Shown: piece after piece, positions 27,373-36,821 of the stretch
How the letters are laid out: each line of letters opens with the position of its first letter
Numbering within the stretch: position 1 is the first letter of the stretch
From: Parvibaculum sp.
Lineage (GTDB): Bacteria; Pseudomonadota; Alphaproteobacteria; Parvibaculales; Parvibaculaceae
DNA: 64,000 nucleotides
Direction: 5' to 3'
NCBI GenBank assembly: GCA_017642695.1
Contig: JAEPQD010000001.1
Span: 2,117,701-2,181,700, forward strand
Notes under the pieces: model-generated
Database searches by the model: none
What the model saw: the letters and a program-made list of their open reading frames with translations, nothing else
Told to the model about the DNA's origin: nothing
Translations under genes and position numbers: made by a program

Positions 27373-28365
27373 CTACGCCACTTCCCCACCCGGACTGACA
27401 AGTACCTTGCCGTGCCGTCCGCCTGTCTGTGCACGGATCAACGCCTCGCGTATATCTTCTATCGCATAGACGCTGTCGACCGGCGCATGGATGATGCCTT
27501 TCAGCATCTGGTCGCCGAGGTCGGCATAGATCGCGCGGATTTCCGCCGCCGTGCGGCGCGCCATGAAGCGGCCGAGCATGAAGCCGGTGAAGTTCATGCC
27601 GCGGAAGACGACATCGGCGACGGAGACAGAAGGCGCTTCGCCGGTCATGGCTCCATAGGTGCAGATCGTCCCTTCGTCCTTCACGCATGATGCGATCCGG
27701 GCCGTCGCCGCGCCCGAGACGGCGTCGAGCCCGAGCGGGATCGTTGCGCCCCGCGTCGCGTCCGCGACCCGATCGGCAAGGTCCGGCCCGTCGGTGAGGC
27801 AGATATCCGCGCCGAGTGCCGTCAGTTCGGGAAAAACGTCCTCGCGCCGTGTCACGTTCACCGTGCGCAGTCCCCGCGCCCTGGCGAGGATCACGACGAG
27901 GCGGCCGACGGCCGAGTTTGCGACGTTCTGGATCACCCAGTCGCCGGGCTTGAGGTCCACAAGGTCGGACAGCATCAGCAGCGCGGTTGGTGGATTGATG
28001 CGAAGCATCGCCGCCTGCTTGAGGTCGAGCCCGGCGGGGATCGGCACCGCGTCCTCCGCCTTCACGCGGCGCCGCGCGGCCCAGTTCTCGCGCTGGAGAT
28101 TGATGACGAGATCGCCGGGCTTCACATGGGTGACGCCGCCGCCGACCGCCGTGACGCGGCCGACGCATTCCGCGCCCGGCGTCGCGGGCAGCGGCGGACG
28201 GATGCGATAGGTGCCGCGGCAGAAACCGATATCGGCCGGATTGATCGGAAAGGCGATGACGTCGAACACGACTTCGCCGGCGTCAGGCGCGCCGACGTCC
28301 GGCGCCTCGACGCAGCGCGCGACATCTTCCGGCGCGCCATAGGCGTCGAGTTCGATGCGTTTCAT
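27373..28365 (-). CDS. MDR superfamily oxidoreductase (quinone oxidoreductase / enoyl reductase-like)
   Basis: 330 aa, NADPH-dependent medium-chain reductase. It has a GroES-like N-terminal domain (INPADIGFCRGTYRIRPPLP, PGAECVGRV) and a Rossmann domain with NVANSAVGRLVVILAR. There are no zinc-ligand cysteines, so it belongs to the zinc-free group with quinone oxidoreductases and mitochondrial-type 2-enoyl thioester reductase (MECR). The sequence pattern is closest to MECR, and the co-directional desaturase gene upstream fits a lipid role, but the substrate is not proven. It is convergent with GntR. Confidence 0.85.
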   Translation of the reverse strand: MKRIELDAYGAPEDVARCVEAPDVGAPDAGEVVFDVIAFPINPADIGFCRGTYRIRPPLPATPGAECVGRVTAVGGGVTHVKPGDLVINLQRENWAARRRVKAEDAVPIPAGLDLKQAAMLRINPPTALLMLSDLVDLKPGDWVIQNVANSAVGRLVVILARARGLRTVNVTRREDVFPELTALGADICLTDGPDLADRVADATRGATIPLGLDAVSGAATARIASCVKDEGTICTYGAMTGEAPSVSVADVVFRGMNFTGFMLGRFMARRTAAEIRAIYADLGDQMLKGIIHAPVDSVYAIEDIREALIRAQTGGRHGKVLVSPGGEVA

Positions 28366-28438
28366 GATACCCCTGAGCCTGGTTTCTGCGTTTGTCGCAG
28401 TATGACCGCAAAGGCACCGCCCACGCTACCGGCGGCCG

Positions 28439-29419
28439 TCAGACGGCGCCGAATTTCACCAGCTTGCGGCTCTCCGGGTCCCAGAGCGCGAGCGGCGCAC
28501 TTTTCAGGCTTTCCCACATCGTCAGCCGGTTGACGGATTTCAGTTCCGGCATCGCGTCGAGGCATTCCTGCAGACGGTAGTTCGGAATATGGCTGCACAG
28601 GTGATGGATATGATGCAGCCCGATATTGCCGGTAAACCAGCGCAGCACGCGCGGCAGCGCATAATAGGAACTGCCGTAGAAGGCCGCCGTCTGTCGGTCC
28701 CAGTTCTCGGTCTCGTCCCAGCGCGTATTCTCGAACTGGTGCTGCACGTAGAAGAGCCACACGCCCATCGCCGCCGCCGCGACAAGCACCGGCACCACCG
28801 TCACCGCGAAGTGAACCCAGCCGAGCAGGAGAAACAGAGCGCCATAGAAGAGCACCATGGCTGCGTTGTGCAGCATCACGCTCGACCACATTTCCCATGC
28901 GGGTTTCCGGAGTGTCAGCGGCAGCCGCTGCAGCACCAGGAAGTGGATCGGCCCGCCGACGGCCAGCAGAAAGGCGGGGTGGCGGTAGAGCCGATAGGCG
29001 AGACGGGAAAGACGAGGGAGCGCTGCATATTCCGTCGTCGTCAGCGTGGTGATGTCGCCGAAGCCGCGCCGGTCGAGATTGGACGATGAGGCGTGATGCA
29101 ACGCGTGCAGTCGCTGCCAATAGGCATATGGCGTGATCGTCAGAATACTGATGATCCGTCCGGTGATGTTGTTGGCGCGCTTCGATGCGAAGAAGGAGCC
29201 GTGTCCGCAATCGTGTTGAATCACGAAAAAGCGAAGCGCCAGCCCCGCCAGCGGGATGGACAGCAACAGCGTCAGCCAGTAGCTGACATCGAGGCTCAGA
29301 TACATTGCCGCCGCGACAGCCGCGAAGGGAAGGACGGTGGTCGCGATCTGGCGCCCAGCGCGAAAAAGGCTCGGCCTGCGATAGAGCGCGCAGTGGGCCG
29401 CGAATTTCTGGATTGTCAT
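28439..29419 (-). CDS. Membrane fatty acid desaturase
   Basis: 326-aa diiron integral-membrane desaturase. Three histidine boxes are intact: HDCGH (69-73), HALHH (105-109) and HHIHH (269-273), plus QHQFENTRW before the last helix pair. Four or more hydrophobic segments lie between the boxes. It belongs to the Delta-12/omega-6-like acyl-lipid desaturases; regiospecificity cannot be told. It is part of a minus-strand run with M48, dsbA-like and MDR genes (gaps 36-73 nt). Confidence 0.92.
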   Translation of the reverse strand: MTIQKFAAHCALYRRPSLFRAGRQIATTVLPFAAVAAAMYLSLDVSYWLTLLLSIPLAGLALRFFVIQHDCGHGSFFASKRANNITGRIISILTITPYAYWQRLHALHHASSSNLDRRGFGDITTLTTTEYAALPRLSRLAYRLYRHPAFLLAVGGPIHFLVLQRLPLTLRKPAWEMWSSVMLHNAAMVLFYGALFLLLGWVHFAVTVVPVLVAAAAMGVWLFYVQHQFENTRWDETENWDRQTAAFYGSSYYALPRVLRWFTGNIGLHHIHHLCSHIPNYRLQECLDAMPELKSVNRLTMWESLKSAPLALWDPESRKLVKFGAV

Positions 29420-29489
29420 ATGTAGGGATACCGTGCCCCGATGGGGGCTTTACTGTGCATGTGGCGCGCGGCCTGCAGGGACAAGCCCG

Positions 29490-30233
29490 TCAGCTTCCGC
29501 GCGCGGTGTCGACCATGTGCTGCAGCCGTTCCTCGTCCGCGGCACCGGGATAGAGCGTGCCGCCGACGATGAAGGCAGGCGTACCGTCGATGCCGAGCGC
29601 TTCAGCGAGATCGTATTGCTGGCTCACCATGTCGGCGATGGCGGGATCGTTCATGTCCTTTGCGAGCTTCCCGGTGTCGAGCCCGGCTTCTTCGGCGATT
29701 TCCATGACCGCCTGCTCATCGAGCTCGCCCTTGTGTTCATAGAGCGCGCGGTGCATCGCCATATAGCCGTCCTGCTTCTTCGCCGCCATCGCCGCCTTCG
29801 TCGCAACGAGCGAGGCGGGGCCGAGGATGGGGAATTCTTTCAGGATCAGCTTCACGTTTCCGTCGTTCTGGACGAAATCCATCAGCGGCTGGAAGCTCCG
29901 CTTGCAGTAACCGCACTGGTAATCGAAGAACTCGACGATGGTGACGTCGCCTTCCGGGTTCCCCGCCACGAAATCGTGCGGGTTGGCGTAGATCGCGTCG
30001 TGACGCTTCTCGATGGCGGCGCCCGTCTTCGCGATCTCCGCTGCCTGCTGGCGCCGTTCAAGCGTGTCGAACGCCTTCACCAGCACTTCCGGGTTCTCGA
30101 CGAGATAATCGTGGATGATCTTTTCGATCTCCGCCCTCTCCGTCGCGTCGAAATTCTCCTGGGCGAGCGCGGGCACCGCGAGGGCGAACGAAAACGCGGC
30201 GGTGAGAAGGGCAGGCAGGAAACGTCCGGTCAT
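29490..30233 (-). CDS. Periplasmic DsbA-family thiol:disulfide oxidoreductase
   Basis: 247 aa. A signal peptide (1-24, ending PALA) is followed by a helical N-terminal region and a thioredoxin/DsbA fold with active site CGYC (C107, C110) after VEFFDYQ, and cis-Pro loop GTPAFIVGG. This is the BdbD/Com1-like subgroup: it lacks the classic CPHC and has the extra N-terminal helices. It is likely to form or isomerise disulphides in exported proteins. It sits directly downstream of the M48 protease (36 nt). Confidence 0.93.
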   Translation of the reverse strand: MTGRFLPALLTAAFSFALAVPALAQENFDATERAEIEKIIHDYLVENPEVLVKAFDTLERRQQAAEIAKTGAAIEKRHDAIYANPHDFVAGNPEGDVTIVEFFDYQCGYCKRSFQPLMDFVQNDGNVKLILKEFPILGPASLVATKAAMAAKKQDGYMAMHRALYEHKGELDEQAVMEIAEEAGLDTGKLAKDMNDPAIADMVSQQYDLAEALGIDGTPAFIVGGTLYPGAADEERLQHMVDTARGS

Positions 30234-30269
30234 TGACTCTCTACTTCGGTTTACGAAAGGGAAGGGCGG

Positions 30270-31634
30270 TCAGCCGCGCTCCGGCATGGGCTGCACGGCG
30301 ATGTCCGTGGCGCGCAGCCATTCGGGGCTGCCTTGTTTCAGAAGTTTCTGCGCCCTCTTGGCATGGGCTTTCGCTTCACCGACGGAGCCCAGCGCATCGT
30401 AATATTGGGCGGCGGAAAGCTCCGCCATGCCGATTTCGTCGAGCTGCCCATAGGCGATGGAGAGCTGGTAGTAGCCGAAGGCCTGCTCGCCGCTCTTCGT
30501 TGCCGTGGTGAGATGCTTGATCCCTTCTTCGGTCGATGCCTTGTCGCCGCGTGCGACCAGGGCTCGACCGAGCCCGAGATGAAGCTGCTCGTCCGATGGT
30601 TTGATCGACACGGATTTGCGATAGGCGCCGATCGCGTCGTCCACCTTGCCGCTCTCGAAATAGATCTGGCCTTTCACTTCCCAGACATAGGGATTGTCCG
30701 GCTGATGCTCAATGACCGGATCGAGTTCGGCGAGCGCCTTCTGCATCTGCCCGGTCCGGTGATAGGCGACCGAGCGGGCATAGCGCGCATAGTCGCTCGT
30801 GTCCGAGAGCGGATAGCGGTTGAAGACGACGTTCGGATCGTCGAGGAAGCCATGCAGCTTCGCCTGCACCATCTTGAACTGGTGGATGCGCTCGGGCGAA
30901 TCTTCTCTGTCGTAATAGGGTGATTCCTTCACCCGCTCCTCAAGTGCCGAAAGGCGTGCGCCGGACATCGGATGCGAGCGCGCATAGGGGTCCTGCCGGT
31001 TCTCGGTAAGCAGTTCCTGGTCGCGCATCGAGGCGAAGAGGTCGAGCATGCCCTGGCCGGACTGGCCGGAGCGCTGCAGATAGCTGGCGCCCGCCTGGTC
31101 CGCGCTCGCTTCCTGTTCGCGCGTGAAGGCGAGGAGGCTGCGTGTAGCAAGGTGCTGGCCGCCCATGATGAGCGCCATGCCCGCATCGCCCGAGCCGGCC
31201 GCGATCGCGCCGACGCCGAGGATCATGGAGGCGAGCACCGGCACGCTCAGATTGTCGAACTGCTCGCGCCGCTTCACGAGATGCCCGCCCGCCATGTGGC
31301 CGGTTTCGTGAGCGATGACGCCGATCAGTTCCGAAGGCGTCTCGACGGTGGTGATGAGCCCCGTGTGGAAGAACATCTGCTGTCCGTTGGTCACGAAGGC
31401 ATTGAGCCTGTGATCGTTGACGAGATGCAGTTGCACCGCTTCGGGGCTGAGGCCCGCCGCCCGCAGAATGGGATCGGTATATTCCCGGAGCATCGCTTCG
31501 GTCTCGGCGTCGCTGACGATCGAGATGCGTTGCGCGTTCGCGGGCGCTGCGGCGGCCACGAGAAGCACCGCGCCCGCCAGCGCCGCGCCGAACCGCCGCG
31601 CGCATACCCCGAAACACATCGAGAAAAGAGCCAT
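30270..31634 (-). CDS. M48 family periplasmic metalloprotease with TPR repeats (BepA-like)
   Basis: 454 aa. A signal peptide (about 1-34, ending ANA) is followed by an M48 peptidase domain with zinc motif HETGH (109-113) and a later Glu ligand in EASADQAG, a helical region, and TPR-type repeats from about 265 to 400. The layout is that of BepA/YfgC, which aids or degrades outer-membrane proteins such as LptD. The neighbouring dsbA-like gene supports an envelope quality-control role. ATG 31619 is an alternative start. Confidence 0.92.
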   Translation of the reverse strand: MALFSMCFGVCARRFGAALAGAVLLVAAAAPANAQRISIVSDAETEAMLREYTDPILRAAGLSPEAVQLHLVNDHRLNAFVTNGQQMFFHTGLITTVETPSELIGVIAHETGHMAGGHLVKRREQFDNLSVPVLASMILGVGAIAAGSGDAGMALIMGGQHLATRSLLAFTREQEASADQAGASYLQRSGQSGQGMLDLFASMRDQELLTENRQDPYARSHPMSGARLSALEERVKESPYYDREDSPERIHQFKMVQAKLHGFLDDPNVVFNRYPLSDTSDYARYARSVAYHRTGQMQKALAELDPVIEHQPDNPYVWEVKGQIYFESGKVDDAIGAYRKSVSIKPSDEQLHLGLGRALVARGDKASTEEGIKHLTTATKSGEQAFGYYQLSIAYGQLDEIGMAELSAAQYYDALGSVGEAKAHAKRAQKLLKQGSPEWLRATDIAVQPMPERG

Positions 31635-31941
31635 TCGTCGTTAACCCATACCCGGGGCTCGCCGCCCTCTGAGACTTCAACCTGGGCCGGGCGTTTCCGC
31701 CACGTCCCGCTTTTCCTTCCCCTGCGGCCATTTTCGCGCCACTCTCCCGCCCGGAACGGCGGGTTTGAGGCGCGTTGACGTTATAGGCTCGTCGCGACTA
31801 AACGGTAGGGGCGGGTCCGAACCCCGTCAATCTTGCCTGGCCTGAGGCAATCTTACATGAAACGGCGCGGATCGCTGAATCCGTCGCCAGGAAATATCGG
31901 CGCGTGAGCGCCGGCACGCTGGAGAGGAAGGAAGCGCCGGA
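31635..31941. other. 307-bp divergent intergenic region
   Basis: It lies between the M48 and GGT-like genes. A TTGACG near 31775 followed 18 nt later by TAAACG may be a plus-strand promoter. A GGTCCGAACCCCG stretch looks like a tRNA T-arm, but no cloverleaf can be drawn around it. Nothing else is recognised. Confidence 0.3.
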
Positions 31942-33396
31942 ATGTGGTTAAACTGTGAAGGACGGAGCCCGGTTTTCCGGTCTGTTGCGGCAAGCCTCGC
32001 TCTGGCGGCGGCCCTTGGCCTTGCTGCCTGTGCGGAGGAAGGCCCGCGCGATCCGATCGGTCTCACCGCCGTCAGTCATGGCGTCGAAACCGGGGCGGAG
32101 CGCCAGGCGCGCCTGAGCGAACGCAAGGAGACCGACAGCGGTGATCCATGGTTCGCCGGTGCGGCGATCGCGGACGAGCCGTCCGCCGCGCTGATTGCCC
32201 GCCAGGTTCTGGAGCAGGGCGGCAACGCCGCCGATGCGGCTGCCGCTGTTTATTTCGGCCTTTCCGTCACCTATCCGGCGGCCGCGGGGCTCGGCGGCGG
32301 CGGCATCTGCCTCGTCCATGAAGCGAGCGCGAAGACGGTCGACACCGTTTCCTTCCTGACCCGCAGTCCGCGCGGCGGCGGCGCCATCGCGGTGCCCGGC
32401 AATGTGCGCGGCTTCGCCTACATCCATTCGCGTTACGGCAGCCTTCCCTGGGGCTCCATCGTCGCCCCGGCCGAGCGTCTCGCCGCCACCGGCATTCCCG
32501 TTTCCCGCGCAAGCGCCGCGCAATTCGCGGCCGCGTCCTCCGTCATCTCGGGTTCGCCCACCCTCAAGGCGGTATTCGCCGCCGACGGCGGCATCGCGAA
32601 GGAACTCGACGTCGTCACGCGCATTCATCAGGCCGCGACGCTCGCCCAGGTGCGCAGCAAGGGCGTTGGCGGTTTCTACAGCGGCCCGACGGCCCGGCGT
32701 CTCGTCGAAACCGCCGCGCAGGCAGGCGGCGCGCTCGATGTCGGCGATCTGCGCGACTACCGCCCGGTCGTTTCCTCGGCGCGCATGGTCGAGCGCGGCA
32801 CCGGCAAAGTCTGGTTGCCGTCCGAAGAGGTCGGCGCGGGCGCCTTCGGCACCGCGCTCTGGTCCGCAATCCAGAATGCATCGCCGGGCGAACTTGCCGC
32901 CATTGCGGAGACGACGGCCACGCGTCTCGGCGCGCCTGCGGGCACCGACCGTGATTACGGCTCGACTTCCTTCGTCGCGATCGACGGCAAGGGCGGCGCG
33001 GTTGCCTGCGCCGTCAGCATGAACGGTCCCTTCGGTGCCGGCGTCGTTGTGGAAGAAACCGGCGTCGTCCTCGCGGCGAGCCCGTCCGCTCCCGTCACGG
33101 GCCTTGCGCAGGCCTTCCTCGCGCCGGTCATCGTGACGGGCGCAAGCGGCGAATATGTCCGCTTCACCGGTGCCGGCAGCGGCGCGCCGAGGGGCGCCGC
33201 CGCCGTGCAGTACACGGCGATGAACGTGCAGACCGGTGACACCGCCTTGAGCGCGCTCGCCGCCAGCCCGGCCGATGCCCGTTCGAGCGTGAACGGCATC
33301 GTCTGTCCCGACGGTATCGCCACCGGCGCCTGCACCCTCGCGATCAATCCGCGTGGAAACGGCATGGGCGTCACGGGCGTCGCCGCCGGAAACTGA
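31942..33396 (+). CDS. Gamma-glutamyltransferase-like Ntn-hydrolase lipoprotein (divergent)
   Basis: 484 aa. The signal sequence ends in lipobox LAAC with C30 as the lipid-modified residue. The rest follows GGT layout: QGGNAADAAAAVYFGLSVTYP, GLGGGGICLVH (equivalent of the large-subunit glycine loop), PGNVRGF, and a small-subunit-like start DYGSTSFVAIDGKGG at about 338-352. Canonical GGT has TTH[FY]SVVD with the nucleophile Thr first; here the tract reads STSFVAID, so the nucleophile would be S341 or T342 and the conserved His is lost. It is about 100 aa shorter than usual GGTs. Activity is uncertain. Confidence 0.75.
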   Translation: MWLNCEGRSPVFRSVAASLALAAALGLAACAEEGPRDPIGLTAVSHGVETGAERQARLSERKETDSGDPWFAGAAIADEPSAALIARQVLEQGGNAADAAAAVYFGLSVTYPAAAGLGGGGICLVHEASAKTVDTVSFLTRSPRGGGAIAVPGNVRGFAYIHSRYGSLPWGSIVAPAERLAATGIPVSRASAAQFAAASSVISGSPTLKAVFAADGGIAKELDVVTRIHQAATLAQVRSKGVGGFYSGPTARRLVETAAQAGGALDVGDLRDYRPVVSSARMVERGTGKVWLPSEEVGAGAFGTALWSAIQNASPGELAAIAETTATRLGAPAGTDRDYGSTSFVAIDGKGGAVACAVSMNGPFGAGVVVEETGVVLAASPSAPVTGLAQAFLAPVIVTGASGEYVRFTGAGSGAPRGAAAVQYTAMNVQTGDTALSALAASPADARSSVNGIVCPDGIATGACTLAINPRGNGMGVTGVAAGN

Positions 33397-33414
33397 ACGC
33401 GGGACCGGAAGCAA

Positions 33415-33444
33415 AAAAGGCCCGGAGGAAACTCCGGGCCTTTT
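33415..33444. terminator. Bidirectional terminator between GGT-like gene and rne
   Basis: Stem GGCCCGGAG (33419-33427), GAAA tetraloop, CTCCGGGCC (33432-33440), flanked by A-run and T-run on the two sides. It can serve both convergent genes. Confidence 0.9.
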
Positions 33445-33468
33445 GCATGTCCATCCATGGGCAGCGGT

Positions 33469-36039
33469 CTAGCGCTTCTGCCACCAGCCGCGTTTGGCGG
33501 GTTTGTCGTCGTTCTGCGGCGCCATCGCCTCGCCGATCATCGGCACATCGGCATCGGCTTCCGCCATCTCGACGACTGGTTCTTCGTTTGCCGCTTCCGG
33601 CGCATCGGAGGCATCGGTCTCTTCTTCCGCCTCTGCGTCGTCATCAGCCGGTTCGTCGTCGGTGACGTCGGCATAGGCGCCTTCCTCTGCCGCCTCGGCG
33701 TCCCACAGTTCTTCGTCGTCTTCGGCAGGGTCGCCGCTCGTTTCGTTGCGCGAATAGGACAGCAGCACCGGCGCTTCGCCTGTCGCCAGCGCTTCGGTCT
33801 CGGCGACTTCCTCCGCTATCGCATCGGCCTCGCCCGCTGTGTCCTCGCCGTCATCCGCCGCGCCCTCACCGGCGGTCTCCGCGGCACCTTCTTCCTGGCG
33901 CCGGCGGTTGCGGCGTCCGCCGCGGCGTCCGCGGCGGCGGCGCTTGCGCGGCTGGCCGTCGCTGTCGAGCTGCTCGCCGTCTTCGCCGCCGGCCTGCGTC
34001 TCCGCATCGCCCTCGGCGGCCTCCTCGTCTTCCTCGCGCTCGTCTTCGTCTCCGCGCGAGGCCTGTGCCGCATCGCTCTCCTCGCGTGCGTCGCCTTCCG
34101 CGCCGCGGCGTCCGCGCCGGCGGCGGCGCTTGCGGCGGCGCTGGCCGTCGCCTTTCTCCTCGGAAGCGTCCTGGCTCGCCGTTTCGGCTTCCTCCTCGTC
34201 CTCCTCCGCTGTCTCCTCGACGGCGGGCTCGTCCTCGTCAGCATAGCCGCTTTCGATGTTGATCGCGCCCTGGGCCGGACGTGTCCGCGTCGGCGCGCGC
34301 GCCTCTGCCGGTTCGATCTTGTGTTCGGAACCCGCCAGCGTCGCATCGGCCACGATGTAGACGGAGGTGCCGTAGCGCTCTTCCACGTCGAGAAGGTTGG
34401 CGCGCTTCTGGTTCAGGATGTAGATCGCGACTTCGCCGGGCACCTTCACGGTGAAGGCAGCGGCGCGTCCCTTGATCGCTTCGGCCTCGACGCCGCGCAG
34501 CACATGCAGCGCCATCGATTCCACGGAGCGCACAAGGCCCGTGCCCGAGCAATGCGGACAGATCACCGTCGAGCCTTCAAGCACGCCGGAGCGCATCCGC
34601 TGGCGTGACATTTCCAGCAGGCCGAAATGGCTGATCCGGCCGACCTGGATGCGCGCGCGGTCGTTCTTCAGGCAGTCCTTGAGCTTGCGCTCCACCGCGC
34701 GGTTGTTGCGGTTCTCGTCCATGTCGATGAAGTCGATCACGACAAGGCCCGCAAGGTCGCGCAGCCGCATCTGCCGCGTGATCTCTTCCGCCGCTTCGAG
34801 ATTCGTCTTCAGCGCCGTCTGTTCGATATTCCGCTCTTTCGTGGAACGGCCCGAGTTCACGTCGATCGAGACCAGCGCTTCGGTCGGGTTGATGACGATG
34901 TAGCCGCCGGACTTCAGCGTCACGACCGGGTTCAGCATCGCATCGAGCTGCTGCTCGATCCCGAACTTCTGGAAAAGCGGCTGCGTTGCCTTGTAGGGCT
35001 GAACGTTCTTCGCATGGCTGGGCATCAGCATGCGCATGAAGCCCTTGGCTTCCTTGTAGCCCTCGTCGCCTTCGATCTGGATGGCGTCGATATCCTTGTC
35101 GTAGAGATCGCGGATCGAGCGCTTGATCAGGCTGCCTTCCTCGTAGACGAGGGTGGGCGCCGTCGATTTCAGCGTCAGTTCGCGCACGCTCTCCCACATG
35201 CGCAGCAGATATTCGTAATCGCGCTTGATTTCCGCCTTGGTGCGCTTCGCACCCGCCGTTCGGACGATGAGGCCCATGCCTTCCGGCACGTCGAGCGATT
35301 CCGCGATGCCCTTGAGCTTCTTGCGGTCCGCCGCCACCGTGATCTTGCGCGAAATGCCGCCGCCGCGCGCCGTGTTCGGCATCAGCACGCAATAGCGTCC
35401 GGCGAGCGAGAGATAGGTGGTGAGCGCCGCACCCTTGTTGCCGCGCTCTTCCTTCACGACCTGCACCAGGATGATCTGGCGGCGCTTGATGACTTCCTGG
35501 ATCTTGTAGGAGCGGTAGTTGTGGCGCTGCTTGCGCGGCGCCGCTTCCTCCATCGCATCTTCGGCGCCGACGCTTTCGATCGTCTCGTCGGACTGGACGG
35601 TTTCCGTCTCGCCCCTGTCGATGTCGGATGCGTGGTCGTCGCCGTTCTCTTCGGCGTCGCCGGCCTCCTCGTTCGCCGCGGTGTCGGCTTTCGCCTCGTC
35701 CGCTTCCGGCGCCGCCTCCTCTTCGTCCTCTTCCTCTTCCTCGCGGCGCGCTTCGTCGGCCTGCTGCTTCAGCAGGGCTTCGCGGTCCGCGACGGGGATC
35801 TGGTAATAGTCCGGATGGATTTCGCTGAAGGCGAGGAAGCCGTGCCGGTTACCGCCATATTCGACGAACGCCGCCTGCAGCGACGGTTCGACGCGCGTAA
35901 CCTTGGCTAGATAGATATTTCCTCGAAGCTGCTTTCTGTTTTCGGACTCGAAATCGAATTCTTCAACGCGATTGCCGCTGACGACCACCACCCGGGTTTC
36001 CTCGGGGTGGGCCGCATCGATGAGCATTGTCTTTCCCAT
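33469..36039 (-). CDS. rne: Ribonuclease E
   Basis: Endoribonuclease that initiates mRNA decay and matures rRNA; scaffold of the degradosome. 856 aa. The S1 domain at the N-terminus (NRVEEFDFES, RGNIYLAKVTRVEPSLQAAFVEYG) is split by a Glu/Asp-rich insert (about 95-170), a common alphaproteobacterial trait. The catalytic core has DNase I-like residues (VSIDVNSGR, VIDFIDM) and the zinc-link CPHCSGTG. The C-terminal third is disordered, alternating acidic stretches with Arg-rich patches (RRRKRRRRRGRR-like) for RNA and protein contacts, ending GWWQKR. ATG 36039 has GTGGAGAA eight nt upstream. Confidence 0.97.
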   Translation of the reverse strand: MGKTMLIDAAHPEETRVVVVSGNRVEEFDFESENRKQLRGNIYLAKVTRVEPSLQAAFVEYGGNRHGFLAFSEIHPDYYQIPVADREALLKQQADEARREEEEEDEEEAAPEADEAKADTAANEEAGDAEENGDDHASDIDRGETETVQSDETIESVGAEDAMEEAAPRKQRHNYRSYKIQEVIKRRQIILVQVVKEERGNKGAALTTYLSLAGRYCVLMPNTARGGGISRKITVAADRKKLKGIAESLDVPEGMGLIVRTAGAKRTKAEIKRDYEYLLRMWESVRELTLKSTAPTLVYEEGSLIKRSIRDLYDKDIDAIQIEGDEGYKEAKGFMRMLMPSHAKNVQPYKATQPLFQKFGIEQQLDAMLNPVVTLKSGGYIVINPTEALVSIDVNSGRSTKERNIEQTALKTNLEAAEEITRQMRLRDLAGLVVIDFIDMDENRNNRAVERKLKDCLKNDRARIQVGRISHFGLLEMSRQRMRSGVLEGSTVICPHCSGTGLVRSVESMALHVLRGVEAEAIKGRAAAFTVKVPGEVAIYILNQKRANLLDVEERYGTSVYIVADATLAGSEHKIEPAEARAPTRTRPAQGAINIESGYADEDEPAVEETAEEDEEEAETASQDASEEKGDGQRRRKRRRRRGRRGAEGDAREESDAAQASRGDEDEREEDEEAAEGDAETQAGGEDGEQLDSDGQPRKRRRRGRRGGRRNRRRQEEGAAETAGEGAADDGEDTAGEADAIAEEVAETEALATGEAPVLLSYSRNETSGDPAEDDEELWDAEAAEEGAYADVTDDEPADDDAEAEEETDASDAPEAANEEPVVEMAEADADVPMIGEAMAPQNDDKPAKRGWWQKR

Positions 36040-36821
36040 ATGGGTTTTCTCCACGGCGCAAACCGTCGCGTGCGGTCCGTCGCATGGTCATGCGTCCGGC
36101 CAGCCGCGCACCTGCGCCTGTTGTTTGGGTCCGCCGGTTGGCGGACGGGGTCTGTAATGAAGGGGTGGGGACAACCCGCGCGGCCGGGCACGCAACCGAT
36201 CCGGAACCGGCCGCGGAAATCTTCCGGGGCGTCGGCCGTTCGGCATGCTGTCTGACTGCGTCGTGCATCTCAACCTTTGGTGCACCCATCAAGGCGCCGG
36301 GTGCCGGCGGGGCTCGCCTTTGCGCCGCGCCTTCTCTGGGGCGGCGGGGAGAGCGTGTAACCTTCGGAGTGCGCGTTATGGCGTTGTCCCGTTCGGGAAA
36401 TCGCTGGGCCCGCGCGGTCCGCTACCGGTTTCGTCCCCGTGGGGACAGGCCGGCGCGCAACGGTTGCCCGAAATCGTATGACCGTCCGGGGAAGAAGCCC
36501 TGAAGCGGCGAAGCCGATGTTCCTTGGAACGTGGGTTCGGCTGGTACCCGGTTTTACCTGTTGCCGCTCTGATTTGGCAAGCGGCGTGGACAGGCCTTTA
36601 TCGGGTCTTGTCTTGCGCCGTTATTAACCATTCTACCCATTGAAACTTCGTAAATTTTGGACGTGATAACCATTTTTGAAGTAATCTGGGCCAAATACTG
36701 ATTTGGGTTGCTTGAATTGAGCGGCCTGTACCGCCTCCGGGGACGGATGAGAACCCCGGTTTGCGGCGGTTCGGTGTTTCAGAGGGGCCCCCCGCAGGGC
36801 GGGTCTTGAGCGGCGGGTAAC
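36040..36821. other. 782-bp divergent region, probable long rne leader
   Basis: No gene is recognised. A perfect stem GTCCGCC-GGTT-GGCGGAC at 36129-36146 lies 90 nt upstream of the rne start. The part nearest the amidase gene (36630-36715) is clearly AT-rich against its surroundings and probably holds the promoters. Long structured leaders that mediate RNase E autoregulation are known in other bacteria; their presence here is inference. Confidence 0.4.

Noticed and set aside
31800..31850. tRNA-like GGTCCGAACCCCG stretch
   Set aside because: No acceptor, D or anticodon arms can be drawn around it.
33469..34300. Separate gene for the Arg/Glu-rich 3' part of rne
   Set aside because: The frame is continuous with the catalytic domain and such disordered tails are usual for alphaproteobacterial RNase E.
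36027..36503. 158-codon frame in the rne leader region
   Set aside because: Biased Arg/Pro/Gly translation and no motif or good ribosome site.
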